This document shows, one piece after another, positions 1 to 9,813 of a DNA stretch of 64,000 nt (position 1 is its first letter; each line of letters opens with the position of its first letter). Where the stretch lies: NCBI GenBank assembly GCA_009599575.1, contig VWND01000073.1, forward strand, positions 1,522,623 through 1,586,622, in the 5' to 3' direction. Below the pieces are notes generated by a model, which did no database searches, was not told where the DNA came from, and worked only from the letters and a program-made list of their open reading frames with translations. Position numbers and translations under genes: made by a program. This stretch comes from Blumeriella jaapii. Lineage: Eukaryota; Ascomycota; Leotiomycetes; Helotiales; Drepanopezizaceae.

Positions 1-256
1 ACACACTTTGAAAGAAGCATCGCACTCCAGATATTGCATGGTCGGGGGAAGAAGTCTTCATGTATCGGCTTTTGCATCTGTCGTTCCTCTTGTGTCGAGA
101 CGAGTTCACCTTCAGCAGCTGGAGCCAGCTCGGCTTCCCTGGCCTGACACCACCAAGCAAGAGCTGTCTGTCCTGAGCCTCATACACCTCTCCAACTTAT
201 ATCACTGGAATCGTCGGTTCTGACCCTTCTGATCCGAATCACGCATCTCAAAAACA
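1..256. other. Upstream region of the F-box gene
   Basis: Non-coding sequence before the F-box start codon, presumably promoter and 5' UTR. The last 100 bp are pyrimidine-rich in places and end in an A-rich run just before the ATG at 257, a favourable fungal start context. A 71-codon open frame here shows no recognisable protein features and is not called. Confidence 0.5.
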
Positions 257-1728
257 ATGGCCGAATCGCCAAGCGCTCAGAAGGGCTTCATGAACCGGCT
301 CTTCCGCCCCAAATCAAGTCATCGGCTACGCAAAGCGCCTTCAGCACAACCACCACTACCTTCAAAGGCGTCGATATATTCCGTCGCAAGCAGCTCTTCT
401 CAAGCCATATCACCCGTCTACTCCCCGGCCGTCAAATGCAAGCCGTTGGCTTACGGTGCCATCTACCGGCCCCAAGATGACAATCGTGACGAGCAGACTG
501 GCGAGAGGAGAGACGACACAGACTTACTCCACGGACTCGCCCATCACGACTCGAACGACTCCTTGAATGAAGCGGCCGAGGTCCAGGAATGGAGAGCTCC
601 GGGAGAACGGGACATCGCGTCTCTGCCCGAATCACTCTGGAGCCGGATCGCTTCGTTCATGCCACTCGGCGACAAAGCTGCCCTGGCTTTCTCTTCGCAC
701 ACCCTGATGATGCGAGTGGGAATAGAGTGCTGGTATGAGCTTGAGAGAGAAGACAACTTCCGAGAGAAGTTGAGATTCCTGATGACCCAGGATGAGCATC
801 TCCCGGGCCATCTTCTTTGCTTCTCCTGCGCGAGATACCACCGACGAATCCGACCAGGCCAGGAGGCCCTCAAGCGCCGAACGGTGCTCAATCCAGTCTA
901 CCGTTGCCCCATGGTCGGCAAGCCCGGCCACTCCCAGCCGCGGGCACGAATCACCCCAGACTGGGCGCTCCCCTTTACGTTCGTCCAGCTCGTGACGCGA
1001 GGCCACAGATACGGCGTCCCCACGCACGGCATCCACGTGACGAGCTGGGACGGCGCTGGAAAGACTCGAGCAGCGGCTGGAGCCACGAGAGCCGCTTCTA
1101 CATGCACAAGGGCCAGCTGCTGATGCGCGTCATCAGCCAGAGCTTCGCCGCGCCGAAACTGCCGCCCAGCGCCATGCGGCACCTGCTGTACAGCCGGGAG
1201 GACTACACGCCGTACTTCAGCGCGTGCGCGCATTGGCAGGACGGCGAGCTGATGCCCGTGTGCAAGTGCGCGCTCTCCCACATCCCGGAGCCCCGGCAGT
1301 CGGTCGCGCAGCAGCTCAAGCAGGGCCCCTCGATCCAGTCGCGGCTCCGCAACCCCAACCCGATCGTGCTGCTCTGCTCGCGGTGCCGGCCCATGCGGCG
1401 CTGCCCGGAGTGCCCGTCCGAGTACCTGGTGGAGTTGAAGCTGGCCGAGGACAAGGAGGACCCGGTCGTGCGCTTCAAGCAGGCGATTGTCGTGACGCGG
1501 TGGTGCGACTTTGGGGACGGGAGGACCCCGTTTGGGCCCGAGTGGTGCGCTATCAATGGCTTGGAGGTGGCCGATCGCGAGGCTTACGATAGCTTTGCGA
1601 TGATGGGCAAGAGGGCCATCTCGGGAGTGTTCGAGGCGCAGAGTGGCGTTACGATGCCGGGGCAGAGACTCATAAGTCTGAATCCCAAGATGGTGAAGCT
1701 GGGAGAGGAAGGGGACGACTGGTACTGA
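257..1728 (+). CDS. F-box domain protein, reading frame shifted near 1040
   Basis: Probable substrate-recruiting subunit of an SCF ubiquitin ligase. The N-terminal 115 residues are Ser/Pro-rich and low complexity. An F-box-like segment follows at about residues 120-160 (SLPESLWSRIASFMPLGDKA), as is common for F-box motifs in fungi. Downstream is a Cys-rich region (CFSC about residue 190, then CSRC and CPEC in the C-terminal part) typical of a large family of fungal F-box proteins. The protein-like sequence runs in one frame from 257 to about 1040, then continues in another frame (..RRWKDSSSGW onward) to the TGA at 1726-1728. The change equals one missing base or two extra. No plausible intron spans the junction, because protein similarity is continuous to within a few codons. 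Read through, the product would be about 490 aa. It is either a sequencing or assembly error or a recent inactivating indel. The F-box assignment is by pattern recognition. Confidence 0.72.
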
Positions 1729-2325
1729 ACACGGGATCGAGCCGGATGGGAAGCGTTTCGCCGATCGGCAAACTTGTCATGGTGTAACACTTCTCTCCGT
1801 GGAGAAAGCATTTGGGCGCACCGCGGATTAGGCATTGTGATTGATGCGGAAGAAAACACAAGGGGAAACGATGGCCTCATGCCTCGAAGGAGGATGGTAG
1901 TCACGGAGATACTGAGTTGGGGGGAGGGGTGGGGGAGGGCGAGAGACACAGGGCGTGATATGGCTGCCACCTTTGTCAAGATCGCGAGAAGGATCCTAGA
2001 CTTCTCGGTGCGGACCATTGATAGTGGCTTCATGGGTCGATGAAATCCAACGATCCTGAGGTTGGTGGACGTGTATATCCAAATAGTACAGGACTGCCCT
2101 GCGTGTTGGTTTGGATAGGAATTTGAAGACACCAACAGAATCAGGCGTAATGTTGTGCAACAGAGAGCTAGCTGGATAGATACAATATCACGAATTAGCA
2201 GCTACGAGTGGTTGCTTCTCATCAAAGGTGTACTGTAATTGCATTGACACAGATATCCGAACGGCCGCGCTCCCGAAAAACGACACAACAGCGAACTACC
2301 TATAGGTACACGAATCGTCGGCCAA
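1729..2325. other. Convergent intergenic region
   Basis: Lies between the 3' ends of the F-box gene (+) and the GH114 gene (-), so it should hold both 3' UTRs. It contains a short G-rich stretch at 1918-1942. No open frame looks like protein, and I see no repeat or RNA gene. Confidence 0.5.
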
Positions 2326-3351
2326 CTAACAGGTCTCAAACCAATCATCAAGCTTCATCTTCTTCAACAGCGTCGAAAAGCCGCCGTCGGTCTTGGTATC
2401 GCAGAACCTCGCCCTGTCCGACGAGCTGACCTCCGGCGCCGAGTCCGGGTACTCGATGTGGAACACGGGCTTGTTGGCGTCGATGAAGGGCTGGAAGCTA
2501 TCGCATTCGTCGTACTGGGCGCACTGCTCGTTGACCTGCCACTGCATCATCAGCAGCGTGGACTCGACAATAGCGCCCCCGTTCTTGAGCCCGATGGACA
2601 TGTTGCGCGCATGCGATTCGACGGCGAGAAACTCCAGGTAGTCGACGGCCTGTTGCTTGGTCAGGTCGAAGCCAGAGTCGTTGTCGAAGCCGTCGATGTT
2701 GTCGGGATCGACGCCGTCGCAGCCCTTCTCGTGCGCGAGGTCGAGGCGCGCGGCCATGATCTTGTGAACGTTGGGCGAGCTGACGTTCAACCACCACTCT
2801 CCCGGCCAGCCGTCGAGCCCCTTGCCGCGGTCGCTTTTGGCAAAGTCGCCGGCGTCCGGACGCCAGTCCTCGTAGCTACCGGCCGAGAAGTAACAGATGA
2901 CCTTGCGGCCTTGCTGGTGCAGCTGGGCGATCAGAGACGCGTCGGTCGAGTAGAGATCGATGTCGTAGACCGACACGTTGAGCGACGTGTCTTGGATGGG
3001 CTGCAGCACGATCTGCCAGGTGGTGCCGGCGTCGGGGCGCCAGAACGAGCCCTCGATGGCCTGGGGGTTGGTGACTTGCGGCGGCGCGGGCGAGTCGTCG
3101 TCGCCGCTGTCGTCGTCGCCGCCGCCATCGTTCCCGTGGCGAAGGCCGACGCCGAGACCGACGCCGAGCGCGATGGCCACGACGACCACCAGGGCGCCGG
3201 CGAGGATCCAGAAGCGCTTGCTGAAACGTGACTTGCGAGGCGTCGCGCCGTCGCCCAGCTTGAGCTTCTGATGGGAGCCCGTCGGCGACGAGAGGCGGGT
3301 GGGCGACATGTTTCTCAGCGAGAGACGGAGATGCGGAGCACGCACGCCCAA
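2326..3351 (-). CDS. Membrane-anchored GH114 endo-alpha-1,4-polygalactosaminidase-like protein (Ega3-like)
   Basis: A 341-aa intronless gene. Residues 1-47 form a basic cytosolic tail. Residues 48-70 are a strongly hydrophobic Val/Ala/Gly/Leu helix, giving a type II signal anchor. An acidic Gly/Asp linker (about 73-88) leads to a GH114 domain from about residue 100 to the end. Recognised GH114 landmarks are ICYFSAGSYEDWRPDA (152-167), CDGVDPDNIDGFDND (211-225) with the Asp-rich catalytic region, NGGAI (257-261) and FHIEY (297-301) with the second acidic residue. Characterised fungal members (Aspergillus Ega3) cut galactosaminogalactan at the cell surface, and topology and length match here. 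The start is uncertain: M15 (ATG at 3309) keeps the basic tail and the anchor and is an equally good initiator. None of the other galactosaminogalactan cluster genes is visible, so a role in that polymer is inference. The gene converges on the F-box gene. Confidence 0.85.
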   Translation of the reverse strand: MGVRAPHLRLSLRNMSPTRLSSPTGSHQKLKLGDGATPRKSRFSKRFWILAGALVVVVAIALGVGLGVGLRHGNDGGGDDDSGDDDSPAPPQVTNPQAIEGSFWRPDAGTTWQIVLQPIQDTSLNVSVYDIDLYSTDASLIAQLHQQGRKVICYFSAGSYEDWRPDAGDFAKSDRGKGLDGWPGEWWLNVSSPNVHKIMAARLDLAHEKGCDGVDPDNIDGFDNDSGFDLTKQQAVDYLEFLAVESHARNMSIGLKNGGAIVESTLLMMQWQVNEQCAQYDECDSFQPFIDANKPVFHIEYPDSAPEVSSSDRARFCDTKTDGGFSTLLKKMKLDDWFETC

Positions 3352-3361
3352 GAAGCGGTGT

Positions 3362-3387
3362 TGTCGTCGTCGTCGTCGTCGTCGTCG
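3362..3387. repeat. (GTC)n microsatellite upstream of the GH114 gene
   Basis: About eight to nine uninterrupted GTC units just upstream of the GH114 start on its 5' side, probably in its 5' UTR or promoter. On the sense strand of that gene it reads (GAC)n. Confidence 0.9.
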
Positions 3388-4501
3388 GCAGCTAGAAGGA
3401 CCTGCGCTCTGTACCGACTCGAGCCGTGAGCGGGAGACTGTCGGGAGAGCAGCTTAACATGTAGAAGCTGTCGAGCAAGCCTTTATTCAGGGGGACGAGG
3501 GACGACATTGGAGAGGTGCATGGACAACCAGACAGGGACCGGGACCGGGATAGGGGATGGCGATGCCTCCGAGCGCGGGCGCCTATAAATAATGGCCATG
3601 GAAATACTTCAACATTGTTCAGGGATGCCGCCATGGCTGGCCAGCTGAGACAGGTCGACGTGGTGGCGCGGCGTCGCGCAGGATGGCGAGCTATTCACGA
3701 TGCTGCGTCTTGTCGCCGGCCTATCGTCTCCCCCGTCTGCCTGTCGATCCAAGACCCCGAGAGCCCTTGGCTGGAAAGCTTGGTGAGTTAAGAATGTAAC
3801 ACACCACCCAACGCGAGGGGGATGAGCGTGCGTGCGGTGAAACTTTGGAAGTCTAATCATCATTAGGCTCAAACTACCGCCAGCATGTATATACCTCGTG
3901 AGTGATAGGAGGCTGGACGCTCTGATGCCGGACAAGCTACAGTAAATTGCACCTCACAGACCCCTTGTTTGGAATTCCGTCTACAGAGCCTTTCGGTTTC
4001 TTGCGTGCAACATCTGCGTGGTCTCCTGCTTCGAGAAAGTCATCGCTGGCATCTCTACGGCGGGAGTCACCCAATGACCACGGAATCGAGCGAGGGCGTC
4101 CGCGTCGAGCAGACGTGAACCCTCTGCACACGTTCCATGTTTTCTGCAGTGGCACCGCGGTCCAAACGACTGTCCACGGTCGAGTTGAAGAAGAGCTTCA
4201 AGCACAAATATGGTCTCGCCATCGAGCGCTACTAGCTTCATCAGGGGATCAGGGGATCAGGGGATCAGGCGGCACTGGCGTAGAACGACATACGGAGTGG
4301 CATCAGCGCGAACATACAGTACATAGCATCGCACGCAATTGCTACGGTCAAACCCACGAAAGATCGCACGTCTTCATTGCGCTGGCATTTCGAAGTGAGT
4401 CTCTGGCCAGAGTTCTCGCTAGACGGCTAGCCGAGCCAGCCGAGTAAACATCTCGGGTATCTAAGGCATGTGCATTCTGTAAAGATACAGCATCACAACC
4501 C
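3388..4501. other. Intergenic region upstream of the GH114 gene
   Basis: About 1.1 kb with no frame I would call a gene. Open frames of 80-166 codons on both strands have random-looking composition. A TATA-like CTATAAATAA lies at 3582-3591 on the plus strand, but only a 19-codon frame follows it. A 9-bp tandem repeat lies at 4240-4269. The 3.39-3.9 kb part probably holds the GH114 promoter. Confidence 0.4.
4240..4269. repeat. 9-bp tandem repeat (TCAGGGGA-type, 3 units)
   Basis: The unit ATCAGGGG is repeated about three times head to tail with near-perfect identity. It is short and intergenic, and no function is suggested. Confidence 0.8.
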
Positions 4502-4915
4502 CTACGACTCGATCTCGAGGTCGGTGTAACCAGCACGACTCTTGACCTTCATTGCAATGTCGGCAAGCTCTGCACAATGCAGCCCCAGGCCGTCGATGCG
4601 CAATGCTGTCTGGCGTGTCGAGTTGCCCTCGGGGAAAGATGCGATGATCCGAACTGACTCTTGTGATTTCGTCCGCTGCGTGATTCTGGATACCAGCCAA
4701 GAGCGTGTACTCGTCTCATCCTCAAAATGGTGGGAGCTTGAGGCAGTCCAAAGCTGGTAGGAAGAAATGTGGTGATTTTCCAGACCTTCATCGTCGGCTC
4801 GGACCAAAACCCCACCACGCAAAGATGGAGAGGCTGACGAGTCACTGCGATGCTCACTTCGACCGATGCTGCCTCTTGAAGTTACATGACCGGACTGCAG
4901 ACACTGGAGATACAC
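4502..4915 (-). CDS. Doubtful small hypothetical gene or 3' exon
   Basis: A 137-codon frame whose last 60 residues look more protein-like than its surroundings (for example VRIIASFPEGNSTRQTALRI and LHCAELADIAMKVKSR) and end in an acidic TDLEIES tail. The first half is Ser-rich and unconvincing, so the real start or upstream exons may lie elsewhere, perhaps through an intron near 4900-5050. I recognise no domain. It is divergent from the methylcitrate dehydratase gene, with about 230 bp between the two starts. It may be a gene remnant. Confidence 0.25.
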   Translation of the reverse strand: MYLQCLQSGHVTSRGSIGRSEHRSDSSASPSLRGGVLVRADDEGLENHHISSYQLWTASSSHHFEDETSTRSWLVSRITQRTKSQESVRIIASFPEGNSTRQTALRIDGLGLHCAELADIAMKVKSRAGYTDLEIES

Positions 4916-5097
4916 ATCTACATGCTCGAGTACCTACTGTAGGAACTGTACTCTGCTGGACAGCACTTGATGCCGAAGCGTCGGCACCTCACACGCGTGC
5001 GGTCGTTAACCGAGGTTCGCCCGAGTCAGCGACATTCGGTGCCGGCGAGGACATTGTCTACAAACACCAGAGCTGAAGGTTCCTGTTCGCCCAAATC

Positions 5098-5142
5098 ATT
5101 CTCTCCCCCTCTCTCCCCCTCTCTCCCCTCACCCAATTGACT
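5098..5142 (+). promoter_or_regulatory. CT-rich leader before the methylcitrate dehydratase start
   Basis: Three tandem CTCTCCCC-type blocks (5101-5130) end 12 bp before the ATG at 5143. Pyrimidine tracts just upstream of the coding start are a known feature of highly expressed filamentous-fungal promoters. The exact transcription start cannot be read here. Confidence 0.5.
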
Positions 5143-6910
5143 ATGTCGGCGATCAAGCGTGGTGTTCGTACAGCTTCCAGGTCTCTGCGAGCACCGGCAC
5201 TCCACTCGCGCCCTGCTCTCCGTACCCCTCTCGCCCTCTCGCGAGCTTCTCTCGCAGCTTCACCAAGCACCAGCACAACCTTCAGACCATTCTCCGTCAT
5301 GGCCGCCAGACAGTCGGGGGCGCCTCCTCCGCCTCAAGCCCGGGAGTACGACGCCGAGATCAAGGATATCGCCAGCTATGTGCACAACACTCCCATTCAA
5401 TCCGACCTCGCGGTAGGTCGCGTCTCCGCCCTCTCTCCCTCCCCACAGACTCGTGCTGACGCGGGCCGTAGTTTGATACTGCGAGATTCGTCTTCCTCGA
5501 TACCCTGGGCTGCGGCCTCGAGGGTCTGCGGTTCAAGGAGTGCACGAAGCTGCTCGGGCCCGTTGTGGATGGCACCACGGTCCCCAATGGCACGAAGGTC
5601 CCCGGAACGCCCTTCCAGCTCGACCCCGTCAACGGAGCCTTCAACATCGGGGCCATGATCAGATGGCTGGACTACAATGACTGCTGGCTGGCCGCAGAAT
5701 GGGGTCATCCCTCGGACAACTTGGGCGCCATTTTGGCCGTTGCCGACTGGATCTCGCGCACGAACCGCGCTGGCGGGAACTTGGGCCATGGGAAGCTCAT
5801 AACGATCAAGGAGGTGTTGGAGGCTATGATCAAGGCACACGAAATCCAGGGCTGTCTGGCTCTGCTGAACTCGTACAACAAGGTCGGTCTGGACCATGTT
5901 GTGCTTGTCAAAGTGGCCTCGGCGGCTGTGGTTTCCAAGATGCTGGGGCTGTCCGAGAAGCAGACGGCCGACGCCGTCTCCCAAGCCTGGGTTGACGGCC
6001 AGAGCTTGAGGACCTACCGGCACTCGCCCAACACTATGTCTCGAAAGTCCTGGGCGGCCGGTGATGCGTGCCAGCGCGCCGTCAACCTGGTCTTGAAGGT
6101 CATGAAGGGCGAGCCCGGCGTCCCCACGGTTCTGTCTGCCCCCGTCTGGGGCTTCTACGATGTCCTCTTCAAGGGCAACAAGTTTGAGTTCCAACGCCCC
6201 TACGGCAGCTACGTGATGGAGAACGTCTTGTTCAAGGTCTCCTACCCAGGTACGTTGAGGCGACCGCGCTCCTGTACTTTGTCTCACCCACCACAGCGGA
6301 GTTCCATTCCCAGACGGCCATCGAGGCCGCCAAGCGAATCCACCAGCAACTGAAGGATCAGGGCAAGTCTGCCGCCGACATCCAGGGCATCGTCTGCCGC
6401 ACCCACGAGGCCTGTATCCGCATCATCGACAAGCAGTTCAAGCCCATGGACAACTTTGCCGACCGCGACCACTGCATCCAGTACATGGCGGCCGTCATGC
6501 TCGTCTTCGGTCGCCTCGAGGCCACCGATTACACGGACGGCGGCGAGGCTGCAACGTCGCCCCTCGTCGAGTCTCTCCGCCAAAAGATCAGGTGCGTGGA
6601 GGATCCTCAGTTCACGGCGGACTACCACAACGAGAACCTGCGGACCATCCCCAACGCGTTGACGGTCACCCTGAACGACGGCAGCGTGCTCGAGGAGATC
6701 GTCGTCGATGCTCCTCTGGGACACCGACTGAGGCGCGACGAGGCCAAGCCCGAGATCCTGTCCAAGTACAAAAGACATCTCGGACCCCACTTCAGCGAGG
6801 CCAAGGTCAAGCAGCTGGTCGAGCTGGGCAACGACGCCAAGGAGCTGGAGCGCATGGCTGTGGACGAGTATGTGGATCTCTATGTGGTCGAGGACAGCAA
6901 GTTCGTGTAG
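5143..6910 (+). CDS. prpD: 2-methylcitrate dehydratase, mitochondrial (PrpD/MmgE family)
   Basis: Dehydrates 2-methylcitrate to 2-methyl-cis-aconitate in the methylcitrate cycle, which disposes of propionyl-CoA in mitochondria. I read three exons: 5143-5412, 5472-6249 and 6297-6910. The introns are 59 bp (GTAGGT..GTAG) and 47 bp (GTACGT..ACAG). Splicing gives 553 aa with the frame kept across both junctions. The first 50-55 residues are rich in Arg, Ser and Ala without acids, as in a mitochondrial targeting peptide. The PrpD core begins after intron 1 ([18 protein letters not shown]). The family signature [20 protein letters not shown] sits at about residues 154-173, and [14 protein letters not shown] follows. 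The C-terminal domain ends at SKFV. Length matches fungal members and yeast Pdh1. The start is ATG 5143 (MSAIKRG); TTG at 5137 is in frame but not needed. Cis-aconitate decarboxylases share the fold, but the signature fits methylcitrate dehydratase better. Confidence 0.93.
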
Positions 6911-7996
6911 AGGTGTAGAGAGATGGGTGCGCCCGCGTGTCCCTGGCTGTGAGATAAGGAGAATGCATCTGTGATACTCGAGCTGCGGGCCTGCGGTGTG
7001 ACCAGTTGTACGAGTGTACTGTCTGTCTGTCTGTAGGTACGGTACAGTGCTTCGCACTGCGCACTCGAATGGCACGCCACACGGAGTCCACGTCCCAACC
7101 TTTGCCCCAGCTCGAGACCCGAGGCGTTGGCCTCTCATAAGTGGGATTGACAAAGCCAGTATAGTGCGCAACTGCGTGTCCTGAATCATGTTCTCATGGA
7201 ACCCTGAACCAGCCAGCCCAGCGATCAGCTCGTCCAAAAGCTTGTAGCCGAAAAGAGGCTCCCCAAGGCAAATGGACCCGCCGCCACGCGCGGGAATAAT
7301 TGCCTTCTTGGACGGGGTGCATATCGGCCATAGAGGTGTTGCTCTCGTATCACCACATTCTTCTTAGCGACCGCCTTAACGACCGTTTTTTTCTGCTCTT
7401 TTTCTCTCCGACCTGCATGGCGGCGCTCTTCGCTCCAACCGCGTCGCCGGTTCGACACGACGTGCTCACCCCCCGAGCTGGGCACCTACGCAGAGTCATG
7501 TTGTCATGGCTGGGCAAGTGGCCGTTCGTGACGGTCTGCGAGCAGCAGAGATAAAGCTGGCCTTGCCAGCTCGAGCGATCCAGTGAGTTACGGCGCTGTA
7601 CCCATCGGGAAATTCCTCCCGCTGTGTGGCTAGCCCCGAGCCCTGAGCCGCTATGTAATGGCGAGATCGTGTGGCCGGAGAAGGCAACCAACCCTTCACT
7701 CGATCATCTGTCCCATTCCCGCTGCGACTCGGTGGATTGGCGAAGACGAGGTCTGGTAAGTGCTTGGAATCGTCAACTTTCTCCGCGCCCCGGATCTCCG
7801 CTAACCAGGCCAAAGGAAAGGAAGCTGTTCGCGATCCACGCTCTCTCTCGATCGTTAAATAGTAGCTGTCATTCCCCAGGGAAAAGCATTTTCCCTCCAG
7901 CCTTCTGCCTCTTCCTCTTCCTCTTCCTGTTTCGCGGCTCCCCTTCTCTTTTCCTGGCCCCCAGACTCGTTCACGCGGTATCACCATCCGCCCCCC
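6911..7996. other. Intergenic region, 3' UTR of prpD and promoter of MIOX
   Basis: About 1.1 kb. A short (TGTC)n run is at 7019-7034. The last 120 bp before the MIOX start are strongly CT-rich (repeated CTTCCT at 7905-7930), resembling a fungal promoter and leader. Open frames here are overlapping shadows without protein character. I see no RNA gene. Confidence 0.45.
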
Positions 7997-9003
7997 ATGG
8001 TACCTTCAGCCACCACGCCCTACCCCGTCCGGGACGGCGCCGCGCTGGAGGAGATCTCGGACCGCATGGACGCCATCAACATCAAGAAGGACCAGATCCG
8101 GCTGAAGGAAGCCGCGCTGTCGGACCGGCAGAAGAAGCATCAGCAGACGAACAATGAGCTGGAGAAGGATCTCTCCAAGTTCCGGGAGTACCTCGACTCG
8201 GACACCGCGGTCAAGGCGACCTACACCGAGCAACACACCAAGCAGACCGTCGCCTTCAACATCGCCGCCCGCGAGAGGTTCCGGCGCGAGTCACGCGACC
8301 ACATGACCATCTGGGAGGCCATGGAGAAGCTGAACACCTTCATCGACGAGAGCGATCCCGATACGAGCCTGAGCCAGATCGAGCACCTGATCCAGAGCGC
8401 GGAGGCCATGAGACGGGACGACTGCCCGCGCTGGATGATCTGCACCGGCCTCATCCACGATCTCGGCAAGCTCATGTTCTTCTACGGCGCCGAGGGCCAG
8501 TGGGACGTCGTCGGCGATACCTTCCCCGTCGGCTGCAAGTTCAGCGACAAGATCGTGTATCCCGAGACCTTCACGGCGAACCCGGACTACCACAACCCCA
8601 AGTACAACACCGAGCTGGGCATCTACGAGCGCGGCTGCGGCATGGACAACGTGATGCTGTCGTGGGGTCACGACGAGTACCTGTACCTCGTCGTCAAGGA
8701 CCAGAGCACGCTGCCGGACGAGGCGCTGGCCATGATCCGATATCACAGCTTCTACCCGTGGCACACGGAGTCGCAGTACATGCAGTTCATGAACGAGAAG
8801 GATCACCGCATGCTGGCTGCGGTCCGACGCTTCAACCCGTATGATCTGTACAGCAAGAGCGACGAGGTGCCGAGCGTGGAGGAGCTGAAGGTACGTTTCT
8901 CGCCTTTCCTTCTTGTAGACCTCACATACTGACTCATCCTGCTCAGCCTTTCTACCTCGCGCTCATCGACGAGTTCTTCCCACAAAAGGTTCTACGGTGG
9001 TAG
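7997..9003 (+). CDS. MIOX: myo-inositol oxygenase (MIOX)
   Basis: Cleaves the ring of myo-inositol with O2 to give D-glucuronate, the entry step of inositol catabolism, using a diiron centre in the cytosol. The exons are 7997-8890 and 8947-9003, separated by a 56-bp intron (GTACGT..CTCAG). The product is 316 aa. The diiron ligand set of the family is complete: His130 (IEHLIQSAE), His154-Asp155 (LIHDLGKLM), His225 (SWGHDEYLY), His250 (YHSFYPWHT) and Asp283 (NPYDLYS). Lys158 in HDLGK matches the conserved substrate-site lysine. Exon 2 supplies the family's C-terminal end (PFYLALIDEFFPQKVLRW). Residues 24-66 form a charged, heptad-like helix, probably a coiled-coil N-terminal extension. The start ATG at 7997 lies just downstream of a CT-rich leader. 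All expected catalytic residues are present, so the enzyme should be active. Confidence 0.95.
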
Positions 9004-9597
9004 ATGCAGTACCTGCTGGGAAGGATGACCGGTCAAGCATAGCGGAGGCGAAAGTGGGCGTTTTGGCGCACAGGGATAGGCACGTATCGCGCCGATCACT
9101 TGTGGAGACTTGGGGGCGAGTTGGAGACATGGGATAGAAAAAGCGATTCAGCATCGTTTGATTTTGGCGTTAGCGATGGAGGTTTCAGTCTGTTTCTTCA
9201 CTCGGCATACGTGTATCTGCAATCGTTTCTACTTAATATCGAAAAGTGCATTTCCCAAAACTTTTCCCCTGTGTCTTTGGAAACCTCGTGACTGCGCTGC
9301 AGATAGTGACGGGTCCTGTTCGCGTGGTTCTCGATGTCACGGTGGGGATTTGCACCGCACCATGTGGTGAGGACACCGCCACGGGGAGAGAGGTGCAGTG
9401 CAGTACGTGAGGCAGCGTCAACAACCGACGGTCAATAGCCGAGTCGTAGATGACCACAACAGACGAGGACTTTCGAAGCGAATCTTGCGAAAGAATTGAG
9501 AGAGAGAGCACACATCTTGTAGTGTGATGGTAACTAATCATTAAGCGTTTACCCACCCGTCGACGAGGGCGTGGCTCGTCATGTCGTCGATGTGAAG

Positions 9598-9653
9598 AGC
9601 ATCAGCATCAGCACCAGCACCAGCATCAGCATCAGCATCAGCATCAGCATCAA
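9598..9653. repeat. (AGCATC)n hexanucleotide repeat
   Basis: AGCATC/AGCACC units repeated about nine times with single-base variants. It is non-coding by context, because no convincing gene frame contains it. Confidence 0.9.
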
Positions 9654-9736
9654 CATTAACACAAGTTTTCCCTTTCGCACAAGACAGACCGACCAACCGA
9701 CTAACCGACCAGCAGCAGTAGAAACCCCGTGAAACA

Positions 9737-9804
9737 TCCTCCTCTCCTCCCCTCTCCTCCCCTCTCCTCCCCTCCCCTCTCCTCCCCTCCCCTCCCCCTC
9801 CCCC
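9737..9804. repeat. (CTCCCC/CTCTCC)n polypyrimidine tract
   Basis: Nearly pure C/T for about 65 bp, made of CTCTCCTCCC-like units, just 3' of the stop codon of the minus-strand gene. On that gene's sense strand it is a G/A-rich tract in the 3' UTR. Confidence 0.9.
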
Positions 9805-9813
9805 GCTTTGCTT

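Larger units (their letters stand above)
9004..9813. other. Intergenic region between MIOX and the 584-aa gene
   Basis: Convergent 3' ends flank this 0.8-kb stretch. It contains two simple repeats, listed separately, and otherwise nothing I can call. Frames of up to 107 codons (9233-9556, -) look random. Confidence 0.45.

Noticed and set aside
2458..3231. 257-codon plus-strand frame rich in Val, Asp and Ala
   Set aside because: Antisense of the GH114 gene.
3591..3650. Short frame after a TATA-like box at 3582
   Set aside because: Only 19 codons with no conservation evidence.
5397..6287. 296-codon minus-strand frame
   Set aside because: Antisense shadow of methylcitrate dehydratase, whose plus-strand exons splice cleanly into a known family.
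6284..7237. 317-codon minus-strand frame
   Set aside because: Mostly antisense to the last exon of prpD, and the remainder has no protein-like features.
9598..9653. CRISPR-like repeat array
   Set aside because: It is a simple hexanucleotide microsatellite with no spacers, in a fungal genome.
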